A DNA stretch of 19,696 bases from an uncultured Christensenellaceae bacterium (GCA_902475645.1 CABSAH010000011.1:1-19696), one strand, 5' to 3'; counted from the stretch's first letter, positions 7,469 through 13,929 are shown. Numbers and translations: made by a program. Notes: generated from the sequence alone by a model not told the origin.

Positions 7469-7490
7469 CCGTCGGTTTTCTGCCTTTAGT
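7469..7490 (+). repeat. 22-bp direct repeat, copy 2
   Basis: Same sequence as 6861-6882 with one difference. Here it overlaps a perfect palindrome, GAAAACC-GTC-GGTTTTC (7464-7480), and its last bases contain the stop codon of the PIN toxin remnant (7486-7488). Confidence 0.85.
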
Positions 7491-7611
7491 TTGTGTTTTC
7501 AAGTTCAAGAAACTCAGCCGCAGTTATGCATCTTGGATGCTCGATATCAAGGCTTAAAAAGTCCTTATCCCCCGTAAGCACCATATCAACATCATAAACT
7601 ATCGCCGCATG
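7486..7611 (-). pseudogene. C-terminal remnant of a PIN-domain (VapC-like) toxin
   Basis: Reading on the minus strand immediately after the antitoxin stop codon, and in the same frame, there are 41 codons: HAAIVYDVDMVLTGDKDF, then LSLDIEHPRCITAAEFLELENTN and TAA. The TGDKDFL segment with its last acidic residue and the ITAAEFLE end match the C terminus of PIN-domain toxins. The roughly 90-100 residues that carry the first catalytic acidic residues are missing. One base after the antitoxin TAG is an ATG that runs into TAG after two more codons, so it may be the old toxin start fused out of frame to the C terminus by an internal deletion. It cannot encode an active RNase. Confidence 0.75.
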
Positions 7612-7869
7612 CTATTCCCGTTCTCTCCTTCGCATTTCATCTATAACGTCCTGTATATCCTCCTCCGACGAAACGCCCATTTCCTCCGCCGCGCCCGCAA
7701 ATGCCGCCTGTGCTTTTCTTATTGCCTGAGCGGATGCGTTGCTCAGCACTATTTCTCCGTTTTTGTTCTTAAAAAACAGTATCTTGTCGCCCGATTTAAG
7801 GCCAAGCTGTCTGCGTATCTCCACCGGAACGGTTATCTGTCCGTTGGATGATATCTTAGCAAGGTTCAT
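7612..7869 (-). CDS. AbrB/MazE-type antitoxin, 85 aa (orphan)
   Basis: A SpoVT/AbrB swapped-hairpin DNA-binding domain covers about residues 1-45: MNLAKISSNGQITVPVEIRR, QLGLKSGDKILFF and EIVLSNAS. A helical, acidic C-terminal tail follows (EEMGVSSEEDIQDVIDEMRR), the part that binds the toxin in VapB-type antitoxins. Start: AAAGGAGG at 7878-7885 is 8 bases before the ATG at 7869, but only 2 bases before the in-frame GTG at 7875, so the ATG is chosen. All eight Ile codons are ATA, as in the core genes, so the module looks resident. Its toxin partner is reduced to a scrap downstream. With a near-perfect promoter retained, it may now work as a stand-alone regulator or as an anti-addiction antitoxin; that is inference. 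Confidence 0.85.
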   Translation of the reverse strand: MNLAKISSNGQITVPVEIRRQLGLKSGDKILFFKNKNGEIVLSNASAQAIRKAQAAFAGAAEEMGVSSEEDIQDVIDEMRRRERE

Positions 7870-7877
7870 GCTCACAT

Positions 7878-7885
7878 CCTCCTTT
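7878..7885 (-). promoter_or_regulatory. Ribosome binding site that fixes the antitoxin start
   Basis: AAAGGAGG on the minus strand, 8 bases from ATG 7869 and 2 bases from the alternative GTG 7875. The spacing supports the ATG. Confidence 0.75.
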
Positions 7886-7913
7886 CTTTATTTTTCAACT
7901 TTTCTTTAGTTTT

Positions 7914-7942
7914 ATTATACACTGTCCCCGTCCAAAAGTAAA
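7914..7942 (-). promoter_or_regulatory. Sigma-A promoter of the antitoxin gene
   Basis: The -35 box TTTACT (minus strand, 7942-7937) is 17 bp before a perfect -10 box TATAAT (7919-7914). Two TAAAGAAA direct repeats lie between the -10 and the ribosome site and could be part of an autoregulatory operator, as is usual for such antitoxins. Confidence 0.75.
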
Positions 7943-7945
7943 CAT

Positions 7946-7965
7946 GCCCCGCATATCGGCGGGGC
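7946..7965 (-). terminator. Hairpin terminator after the methyltransferase gene
   Basis: GCCCCGC (7946-7952) pairs with GCGGGGC (7959-7965) around a 6-base loop. On the minus strand ATGTTTACTTTT follows, only partly T-rich. The hairpin lies between the end of the methyltransferase gene and the antitoxin promoter, where a terminator is expected. Confidence 0.6.
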
Positions 7966-7988
7966 GTTTTGCAAAGCTATTGAATACT

Positions 7989-8606
7989 CTACCGTTGCAA
8001 TGTTAATATGCCTGCGCAGTACGATACCGGCATAAATGAAATCTCGGGAAAGTATTTCTTTAATTCTTCCACCACAAAATAGATTTCGTCATTGTCCCAT
8101 TCGTCGCCCGCGCTCTTTTTGCATTTTTCCAGTTCATCGCGCGTTTCAAAGGCTACATCGCCAATCAAAAGCCTTCCGCCCCGTTTTAGGCAGCCGCGCA
8201 ATGAGTTAATGAATATGGGCTTTTGCTCATCGGTCAAATGATGCAGGGAATACGTCGCTATAATAAAATCATAGCGTTGGCTGCGCAGCGGCTCTACCAG
8301 TCCGTTTGAAAAATCCCCCTGGTACAGATGCGCGTTCGGCATTTTTGCTGCCGCAAGCTCAATCATTCTTTCCGAAAAGTCCTGCCCGTAAACACAGCAG
8401 CCATTCTCATACAGCTTAGTTGTCAGCGTGCCTGTTCCGAAGCCGATGTCCAATACGGTCGGGCTTTGCTTTTCCATTACGGTTTGGAAAATATAGCCCA
8501 GCACCTTCTTGTACCCCGCAAACGGGTATGTGTTTCCCTCATCGGAGATGCCTACGCTTTTGTCGTACCCATCAGCCCAAAGATCAAATCCTTTGTCGTT
8601 CAGCAT
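7989..8606 (-). CDS. Class I SAM-dependent methyltransferase, 205 aa
   Basis: A Rossmann-fold methyltransferase with motif I VLDIGFGTGTLT at residues 51-62, an acidic residue after strand 2 (YGQDFS), motif DFIIATYSLHHLTDEQK in the post-II/motif IV region, and GGRLLIGDV for motif V-VI. This fits the small-molecule (UbiE/methyltransf_25-like) group; the substrate is unknown. Start: AGGAGGG lies about 13 bases upstream, a rather long spacing, just after the end of the puuD-like gene (21-base gap), so the two share a transcript. By my count its 12 Ile codons are 6 ATT, 3 ATC and 3 ATA, unlike the ATA-dominated genes around it, which suggests a more recent origin. It ends before a GC-rich hairpin. 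Confidence 0.85.
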   Translation of the reverse strand: MLNDKGFDLWADGYDKSVGISDEGNTYPFAGYKKVLGYIFQTVMEKQSPTVLDIGFGTGTLTTKLYENGCCVYGQDFSERMIELAAAKMPNAHLYQGDFSNGLVEPLRSQRYDFIIATYSLHHLTDEQKPIFINSLRGCLKRGGRLLIGDVAFETRDELEKCKKSAGDEWDNDEIYFVVEELKKYFPEISFMPVSYCAGILTLQR

Positions 8607-8627
8607 TGCCGTTTCAATGCCCTCCTG

Positions 8628-9332
8628 TTATTTGTTCCCCGCAAGCTCAACCAGCCGCTTGAACACGGCTGTATGTATGCCGCCTTCCTTTTGCAGCAGC
8701 TCTGGGTGCCACTGTACGCCGATTATACGGCCGTCCTCGCTCTCTATGGCCTCTATTATGCCGTCGGGCGCAGCTGCGCTAACCTTCATGCCGCGCCCAA
8801 GCTCCTTAACCGATTGATGGTGGAACGTGTTTACCTCTATCCGCTCGCTTTGGCAAAGCGAATAAATCTGAGTCCCCTTTTCAACCTTAACGCTGTGCGT
8901 CATCTCGCGTCCGGGGTCGGGCTGGCGATGCCTTAGAGCATTTGGACACTGCGCGGGTATATCCTGATACACCGTGCCGCCCAAGGCTACGTTTATTATC
9001 TGCTCGCCGCGGCATATGCCGAGTATGGGCAGCTTTTTCTCCGCCGCGCGGCGCACGGCCTCCGTTTCGAATATATCGTCGCTCCTGCGGCTGCCGCCCA
9101 TGCTCTGTATGGGTTCTTCGCCGAACAAAAGCGTGTTTATATCCGGCCCGCCGGGGATATACAGCGCGTCTATATTTTCAAGCTGCTCGGCTATGTCCTC
9201 CGTTGAATCGGCAACCGGTATAAGCACGGGCAGCCCGCCCGCGTTCCTTACGGCGTTTATATCGCTTTGGCCGATAACATAATGGTCATCCGCGCTTTTC
9301 ATCCTTATAAGCATGCCTATGCGTGGTTTCAT
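8628..9332 (-). CDS. puuD: Gamma-glutamyl-GABA hydrolase-like class I glutamine amidotransferase (peptidase C26), 234 aa
   Basis: A class I GATase-fold hydrolase that cleaves gamma-glutamyl amides, such as gamma-glutamyl-GABA in the putrescine pathway. The nucleophile is C107 in GICRGEQIINVALGG, and the His-Glu pair is H209/E211 in GVQWHPE. YIPGGPDINTLLFGEEP near 58-74 and NTFHHQSVK near 168-176 are family signatures. Start: AAGGAGA at 9341-9347 is 8 bases before ATG 9332; the longer frame back to 9413 would run through the promoter and is rejected. No other putrescine gene (puuA, puuB, puuC) is near, so the true substrate may differ. It has its own promoter and leads a two-gene unit with the methyltransferase. 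Confidence 0.85.
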   Translation of the reverse strand: MKPRIGMLIRMKSADDHYVIGQSDINAVRNAGGLPVLIPVADSTEDIAEQLENIDALYIPGGPDINTLLFGEEPIQSMGGSRRSDDIFETEAVRRAAEKKLPILGICRGEQIINVALGGTVYQDIPAQCPNALRHRQPDPGREMTHSVKVEKGTQIYSLCQSERIEVNTFHHQSVKELGRGMKVSAAAPDGIIEAIESEDGRIIGVQWHPELLQKEGGIHTAVFKRLVELAGNK

Positions 9333-9367
9333 TAGTACATTCTCCTTGCAGATATTTTCACAATACC

Positions 9368-9396
9368 ATGATATATCATATTCCCCCTTTTTGCAA
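9368..9396 (-). promoter_or_regulatory. Promoter of the puuD-like gene with a palindrome over the -10
   Basis: The -35 box TTGCAA (9396-9391 minus) is 17 bp before the -10 box TATCAT (9373-9368). A perfect 12-bp palindrome, ATGATATATCAT (9368-9379), covers the -10 region and could be an operator. Confidence 0.6.
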
Positions 9397-9397
9397 C

Positions 9398-9427
9398 AAA
9401 AAAGGAGCGGCAAGAAAGCGCCGCCCC
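9398..9427 (-). terminator. Rho-independent terminator after plsY
   Basis: On the minus strand GGGGCGGC (9427-9420) pairs with GCCGCTCC (9411-9404), with one G-T pair and an 8-base loop, followed by six T (9403-9398). It separates plsY from the puuD promoter, which begins two bases further on. Confidence 0.85.
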
Positions 9428-9446
9428 CGAAAAATGCGATTATAAC

Positions 9447-10082
9447 CTATTCCTTTGGCTTTTCGGAATCCTCCGCCCTGTTAACGGCGAATTTCTTTTC
9501 CTCATGATGCGCAAGGCGCACAAGGTTGGGCCAATGCATTACCCATACGAATGCCACCGCCGCAATTGCAACAACGTATTGGCTTACGGTGAAGCCGCCG
9601 AGTATAAGCATCATTACGGGCATGGCCGTAACGCCCGAAAGCGAGGCTATGGACGCCGTTTTCTTTATAAGGAACGCCAATAGATATATGCCTATGCATA
9701 TTAGGAACAGCCGCCAGTCCATATATAGCCCTATGCCCGCCGTTACCGCAACGGCCTTGCCGCCCTTAAAGCCGAAGAACACCGGGAAGCAATGCCCCGT
9801 AAGGCAGGCTATGGCTGCCGCGGCGGTTCCGGTTTCGCCCGCCATAACGCCGCCGAGCCACATTACAAGCATGACCTTTGCCATATCCAGCAAAAGCGTG
9901 CTGACCCCGGCCACGGGGCCGAATACGCGCGTAACGTTGGCGGCGCCCGCGTTTTTGCTGCCGCGCTCCCTTACGTCGCTTTTCAAAATATATTTGGTAA
10001 TAATAACAGCCGCATTGACCGAGCCTATAACATAGCCCAGCGCCGCGGCCGCAATATGCAATAATACATCACCTATGCCCAT
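9447..10082 (-). CDS. plsY: Glycerol-3-phosphate acyltransferase PlsY, 211 aa
   Basis: An integral membrane enzyme that moves the acyl group from acyl-phosphate to glycerol-3-phosphate, the first step of phospholipid synthesis. It has several hydrophobic segments, starting at residues 5-30. The conserved loops are present: GSKNAGAANVTRVFG at 41-55 and GHCFPVFFGFKGGKAVA at 96-112, and MHWPNLVRL occurs near the C terminus. The charged tail EEKKFAVNRAEDSEKPKE is cytoplasmic by expectation. The start lies 2 bases after the lipoprotein stop codon and has no good ribosome site, so it probably depends on translational coupling to that gene. A strong terminator follows, so it is the last gene of its transcript. 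Confidence 0.93.
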   Translation of the reverse strand: MGIGDVLLHIAAAALGYVIGSVNAAVIITKYILKSDVRERGSKNAGAANVTRVFGPVAGVSTLLLDMAKVMLVMWLGGVMAGETGTAAAAIACLTGHCFPVFFGFKGGKAVAVTAGIGLYMDWRLFLICIGIYLLAFLIKKTASIASLSGVTAMPVMMLILGGFTVSQYVVAIAAVAFVWVMHWPNLVRLAHHEEKKFAVNRAEDSEKPKE

Positions 10083-10084
10083 TT

Positions 10085-11083
10085 TTATCCGTTAAGCACT
10101 TTCCTAATATTTCTTACCACCGCGTCAAGCGACCTGAAGCTGCTCAGCGCGCGGTTGGAGTCATCCACATATATGCCGTCGCAGCTATCAAGCCTTGCGG
10201 CAAATTGCAGCGGGTTTACGCCGAAGTAGTAATCCTGCTTATCATCCGGCCCTTTGGAAAGGAAGAACAGATACGTTTCCCCCTCATCGGGCACGGGGAG
10301 CCTGTCGCTTTCGCACGCGGCGGGCTTAAGCGTTGATGCATCAATCATGCCTTCGGCCATTGCGGGGCAGTATACCACCTGTATTTCGCTGCCGTATTTC
10401 AGCGCGCCCTTGACGGAGCCGTAAACCTCAACCGTCAGCAGGGACGCGGGAAGCTTGTTTTCTATCGTTGCGCCGTTTTCATGCGAACGGAAGGCCATCG
10501 GCCTTGCAGCGGGCGCCTTCTTGACGCGGCCTATGAATATATAGTCGCTGCCCGTGCTCAGCGCCGAAATGCTTTTATAATACATGCTTTCGCTCGGCGC
10601 GGATATGGTGCTGTTGACCCGCGATATAGCCGCCTCGATATCGGATATATCCATAACGGAGCCGGAGGTATACACAACGCCGTTCTTTATCCTGAACGCC
10701 GTATCGCCGACTATTTTGTAGCTGTCCATATCCTCGCTTTGGTAAACATCGTCCCCCGCGGCAAGATAGAGCAGATAGCTTTCGCCCTCCTTCATGCCGC
10801 CGAGCGGACAATGCAGCGTTTCGCCGCCATGCTCCGCCGTGCCTGCCACGGTGCGTTCAATGCTTACGTCGCAGCATGCGTTGCCCGCCGCATCCGTATG
10901 CGTGCGCAGGCATTTTGCCACAACAACAAGCGAGGAGCCCCTGTAAAGCCGCTGCATTTCGTGTATATCCGTTTCGGACGCCGCAGGAACATTGACCTGC
11001 TGCGCCGCGCATGCACAAAGCGCCGCCATTGCCGCAATTATCCACAGCATAGCAATCATATGCTTTATACCTGTCTTTTTCAT
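10085..11083 (-). CDS. Lipoprotein with two tandem copies of a beta-rich domain, 332 aa
   Basis: The N terminus is a lipoprotein signal: MKKTGIKH, a hydrophobic stretch from 9 to 21, and the lipobox LCAC with the lipidated cysteine at 25. The mature part shows an internal duplication. Copy 1 (about 45-165) has SSLVVVAKCLRTHT, VSIERTVAG, CPLGGMKEGESYLLYLAAGDD. Copy 2 (about 170-325) has SDYIFIGRVKKAP, TVEVYGSVKGALKYGSEIQ, YCPAM, then DEGETYLFFLSKGPDD. This pattern (a strand opening xVxGxV, a V-x-G turn, and GExYLLFL) resembles netrin-like (NTR/OB-fold) domains seen in secreted bacterial proteins; that comparison is from memory. Role unknown; it should sit on the outer face of the membrane. Start: AAGGAGG is about 14 bases upstream and AAGGGA about 2, neither ideal. 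It follows recR by about 107 bases and is coupled to plsY. Confidence 0.7.
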   Translation of the reverse strand: MKKTGIKHMIAMLWIIAAMAALCACAAQQVNVPAASETDIHEMQRLYRGSSLVVVAKCLRTHTDAAGNACCDVSIERTVAGTAEHGGETLHCPLGGMKEGESYLLYLAAGDDVYQSEDMDSYKIVGDTAFRIKNGVVYTSGSVMDISDIEAAISRVNSTISAPSESMYYKSISALSTGSDYIFIGRVKKAPAARPMAFRSHENGATIENKLPASLLTVEVYGSVKGALKYGSEIQVVYCPAMAEGMIDASTLKPAACESDRLPVPDEGETYLFFLSKGPDDKQDYYFGVNPLQFAARLDSCDGIYVDDSNRALSSFRSLDAVVRNIRKVLNG

Positions 11084-11190
11084 GTTCCCTTGCGGCGCCT
11101 CCTTCCCTGCGGTTTTACCTCTCTACTATAATAAACTATTTTCGCCACCAAAAGGTTGCGCAAAAAGAAAACTTTATATAAATATTTTTA

Positions 11191-11781
11191 CTAAAGCTCC
11201 CTTCTGCCCTCAACCGCTTTAAGCAGCGTCATCTCGTCCACATATTCAAGGCTGCCGCCTATCGGCACGCCGTGGGCGATTCTGGTCACGCGCACGCCCT
11301 TGGGCTTTAGTATACGGGCTATGTAGCTTGCCGTGGCCTCTCCCTTAACATCGGGATTGGTGGCAAGTATAACCTCCTTCACCCCGCCCGCGTCAACGCG
11401 CTCGATAAGCTCCTTTATGCGTATATCCCCCGGGCCTACGCCATCGGTAGGCGATATTGCGCCGTGCAGCACATGGTAGCGCCCGCGGTATTCCCTTAGC
11501 TTTTCCATGGCGAAAACCTCCTTGGGGTCCTCCACCACGCATATTATCTCCCCGCTGCGCTTTTCATCCGCGCATATGGCGCATGGCTCCGTATCCGTAT
11601 AATTGCCGCATATAGGGCAATAGCGCACCTTTTCCTTTGCGTTTATAATGCTCTGCGCCAGCTCCCTTGCGGAAGCCTCGCCCATATCCAGTATGTAATA
11701 CGCAAGCCTTTGCGCGCTTTTTACGCCCACGCCGGGCAGCTTGGATAGCTGCGCGCACAGCGTATTTATGGGTTCTATCAT
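11191..11781 (-). CDS. recR: Recombination mediator RecR, 196 aa
   Basis: Part of RecFOR, which loads RecA on gapped DNA. The helix-hairpin-helix LPGVGVKSAQRLAYYIL is at residues 15-31, the zinc finger uses C55, C58, C67 and C70, and the Toprim domain starts at about 78 with IICVVEDPKEVFAMEK and continues through HGAISPTDGVGPGDI. Length matches the family (about 198). It lies 22 bases after ybaB and has AAGGGG 6 bases before its ATG. The order dnaX-ybaB-recR is the classical bacterial cluster. After its stop there is an AT-rich stretch (11105-11190) with a weak TTTATATAAA palindrome and no clear terminator, so read-through into the lipoprotein gene is possible. Confidence 0.96.
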   Translation of the reverse strand: MIEPINTLCAQLSKLPGVGVKSAQRLAYYILDMGEASARELAQSIINAKEKVRYCPICGNYTDTEPCAICADEKRSGEIICVVEDPKEVFAMEKLREYRGRYHVLHGAISPTDGVGPGDIRIKELIERVDAGGVKEVILATNPDVKGEATASYIARILKPKGVRVTRIAHGVPIGGSLEYVDEMTLLKAVEGRREL

Positions 11782-11803
11782 CCGTTGCCCCTTCTTATTG
11801 CCA

Positions 11804-12142
11804 TCAGAAGCCCAGCTTCATTCCCCCGGTGACCTTGTTCATTTCGCTGTTCATGGTTTCATCCGCGCTGCGCACGGCCTCGTTCACCGCGCTTATTATA
11901 AGGTCCTGAAGCATTTCAACGTCATCGGGATCCACGCAGGAGGGATCGATTGTTATGGCCTTAAGCTCCTTTGTGCCCAGCACCGTTGCGCTCACCACAC
12001 CGCCGCCCACGCTTGCCGTAAACTCACGCTCGCTTATATCCTGCTGTATGCGGGCCATGTCCTGCTGCATCTTCTGCGCCTGGCGCATAAGCTGCTGCAT
12101 ATTCCCGCCGCCCATTCCTCCGGGAAAACCGTTCCTTGCCAT
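11804..12142 (-). CDS. ybaB: YbaB/EbfC nucleoid-associated protein, 112 aa
   Basis: A small DNA-binding dimer. The N terminus is Gly/Met-rich (NGFPGGMGGGNMQQLMRQAQ), followed by a long helix (QKMQQDMARIQQDISEREF), a central beta sheet (FTASVGGGVVSATVLGTKELKAITID) and a C-terminal helix (DVEMLQDLIISAVNEAVRSA), the usual YbaB/EbfC order and length. GGAGG at 12150-12154 is 7 bases before the ATG. It sits between dnaX and recR and seems to have its own promoter, starting inside the last codons of dnaX. Confidence 0.95.
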   Translation of the reverse strand: MARNGFPGGMGGGNMQQLMRQAQKMQQDMARIQQDISEREFTASVGGGVVSATVLGTKELKAITIDPSCVDPDDVEMLQDLIISAVNEAVRSADETMNSEMNKVTGGMKLGF

Positions 12143-12182
12143 AATTTATCCTCCGTTCAAGTTATATATTTCAGCGTTTTGC

Positions 12183-12205
12183 GAAATATGATTATATCAT
12201 ATTTC
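12183..12205. repeat. Perfect 10-bp inverted repeat between dnaX and ybaB
   Basis: GAAATATGAT and ATCATATTTC flank a 3-base centre (TAT). The repeat covers the -10 box of the ybaB promoter and resembles the palindromic region over the -10 of the puuD promoter. A second hairpin, ATATTTC (12166-12172) with GAAATAT (12183-12189), shares one arm. Confidence 0.65.
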
Positions 12206-12219
12206 CCGTTTTCACTCAA
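12191..12219 (-). promoter_or_regulatory. Internal promoter for ybaB-recR
   Basis: The -35 box TTGAGT (12219-12214 minus, overlapping the last codon and stop of dnaX) is 17 bp before a perfect TATAAT (12196-12191) with an extended -10 TGA. This allows ybaB and recR to be expressed apart from dnaX. Confidence 0.65.
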
Positions 12220-13804
12220 CTATCTCTATAATGGAGCCGAACGCCTTCTTAGCCGCCTCCGCCACGGATTCGTTCTTCGCCTCCGCCGTGCCGTAGCGTA
12301 TGCTCATGCCGTTTGAAGCCGCGCTCAGCGCGTCCTGCGCCGCCTTATGCATCTCCGGCTTCATGAATGCCTCCGCAATGGTGCGCTTGGGGAAGCGAAC
12401 GAACAGCACGTCGCCCTCAATTTCACATTCGCACTTCATGCCCAGCACCGCAAGCGTTGGGTTCTTTATCTGTATCGCCCTGCGCACCGTTTCCCATAGC
12501 TCCTTTGCGCCCGCCAGCTGCTGCTTTTGCGGGGCGGGGTTAGCTTGCCCCTGCATAACCGTCTGCTGCGGCGCGGCAGCCTCCGCCCGTTTTTCCGCCG
12601 CCGGCGCGCTTGGCTGAACAGCCGTATTGCTTATTGCAACGCCGCCCCTTTCAATGGCCGCAAGCTTTGCTTCCATGGCCTCCAGCCGCTCCGTAAGCCC
12701 GTCGGCATCGGCATCGGCCGTCCGCTCGGGCGAGGCTATGCGTATAAACGCGCTTTCCAGCCGCACCCTTGGCAGGGCAAGATACCGTATGCCCGATACC
12801 GCGTCCATCAGCGCATCCACCGCGCTCCTCAGCCGCGTTTCCCCGCAGCGGGACGCCTGCTCAATATAGCGCGCCATTGTATCGGGCGTGCAGCTCAATA
12901 TATCCTCGCTCCTGCCGCAAAGCTTTGCTATAAGCAGCGCACGGAAATGCTTTGCCATATCCGAAGCAAAAACGCCCATGTCGCGCCCCTGCCCTATTAC
13001 GCTGTCAAGGCTCCTTACGGCAAGCGCCGCGTCCCCGTTTATGAGCGCATCCGCCGTTGTAAACAGAAACGATGAATCCATGCCGCCAAGCACGCCGTAT
13101 ATGTCCCGCGCGCTTACGTTATTGCCGCAGAACGCAATGCATTGATCCGCAATGCTCAGCGCGTCCCTCATGCCGCCTTCCGCCGCGCGGGCTATTACCA
13201 ATAAGCCCTCGTCGTCTATCTCCGCGCCCGCCTTGTTAACGGCGCTTCGCACGCAGCTTATAATATCCTCCACGCCTATGCGGTGAAAATCAAACCGCTG
13301 GCAGCGGGAAAGTATTGTTGCGGGTATGCTTTGCGGCTCCGTTGTTGCCAATATGAACAGCACATGCTCCGGCGGCTCTTCAAGCGTTTTAAGCAGCGCA
13401 TTGAACGCCGGACGGGAAAGCATATGCGCTTCGTCTATTATATATACCTTCTTCTTCAGCTTTAGCGGGGTAAAGCGCGCCTTGTCTATTATTGCGCGGA
13501 CATCGTCCACGCCGTTGTTGCTTGCGGCGTCCAGCTCTATTATATCCGCGCTGTCCGCCGCGGCAAGGCAGTATTCACATTCGCCGCAGGGCTCGCCGTC
13601 CACGGGATGCGCGCAGTTAACCGCGCGGGCAAGTATCTTTGCCGTGGTGGTTTTGCCCGTGCCGCGGCTGCCCGAAAAAACATATGCATGGCTCACGCGG
13701 CCGCTTACCACCTGGTTTTTCAATGTTGTTGTTATATGCTCCTGCCCCAGCACGTCCGCAAACAGCTGCGGGCGGTATTTTCTGTAAAGCGCCTGATAAG
13801 CCAT
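12212..13804 (-). CDS. dnaX: DNA polymerase III subunit gamma/tau, 530 aa
   Basis: The clamp-loader ATPase. Walker A GSRGTGKT is at residues 45-52, the zinc module uses C64, C73, C76 and C79, Walker B VYIIDEAH covers 120-127, and the SRC sensor motif is at 166-168 (ILSRCQRFDF). The C-terminal part beyond about 370 has an Ala/Gln/Pro-rich linker, then a small domain with KNPTLAVLGMKCECEIEGD that ends the tau region. Start: GGAGG at 13811-13815 is 6 bases before ATG 13804, which gives the usual MAYQALYRKYRP; the frame back to 13870 crosses the promoter and is rejected. I see no long A-run of the kind used for programmed frameshifting, so a single product is likely. Confidence 0.95.
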   Translation of the reverse strand: MAYQALYRKYRPQLFADVLGQEHITTTLKNQVVSGRVSHAYVFSGSRGTGKTTTAKILARAVNCAHPVDGEPCGECEYCLAAADSADIIELDAASNNGVDDVRAIIDKARFTPLKLKKKVYIIDEAHMLSRPAFNALLKTLEEPPEHVLFILATTEPQSIPATILSRCQRFDFHRIGVEDIISCVRSAVNKAGAEIDDEGLLVIARAAEGGMRDALSIADQCIAFCGNNVSARDIYGVLGGMDSSFLFTTADALINGDAALAVRSLDSVIGQGRDMGVFASDMAKHFRALLIAKLCGRSEDILSCTPDTMARYIEQASRCGETRLRSAVDALMDAVSGIRYLALPRVRLESAFIRIASPERTADADADGLTERLEAMEAKLAAIERGGVAISNTAVQPSAPAAEKRAEAAAPQQTVMQGQANPAPQKQQLAGAKELWETVRRAIQIKNPTLAVLGMKCECEIEGDVLFVRFPKRTIAEAFMKPEMHKAAQDALSAASNGMSIRYGTAEAKNESVAEAAKKAFGSIIEIVE

Positions 13805-13834
13805 ACTACGCCTCCGTATATTTCTGCAATTATA

Positions 13835-13864
13835 ATTGTACCATTTTGAAGCCGCCATTGCCAC
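13835..13864 (-). promoter_or_regulatory. Putative dnaX promoter
   Basis: The -10 box TACAAT (13840-13835 minus), with an extended TGG, follows GTGGCA (13864-13859) at an 18-bp spacing. The -35 overlaps that of the divergent trpS promoter, and a perfect palindrome, CAATTATAATTG (13827-13838), overlaps the -10. Confidence 0.45.
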
Positions 13865-13886
13865 AGCCAAAACAAGCTGATATAAT
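13858..13886 (+). promoter_or_regulatory. Sigma-A promoter of trpS
   Basis: TTGCCA (13858-13863), a 17-bp spacer, and a perfect TATAAT (13881-13886) with an extended -10 TGA. The leader is only about 37 bases, too short for a T-box riboswitch. Confidence 0.8.
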
Positions 13887-13929
13887 ATACTTTATTGATT
13901 TTACCTTTAATGAAGGAGAAAAAACGGCT

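Noticed and set aside
6963..7500. Integron cassette with an attC site around the SUKH gene
   Set aside because: The end sequences lack the GTTRRRY/RYYYAAC core pair expected of attC, and no integrase is present. A plain direct repeat explains what is seen.
7870..7875. GTG start for the antitoxin at 7875
   Set aside because: It is only 2 bases from the ribosome binding site. The ATG at 7869 has the proper 8-base spacing.
12212..13804. Programmed frameshift site in dnaX
   Set aside because: I found no A-run or heptamer slippery site in the expected region of the coding strand, so a separate gamma product is not supported.
13887..13929. Possible T-box riboswitch before trpS
   Set aside because: The leader from the proposed promoter is only about 37 bases and has no antiterminator stem or T-box sequence.
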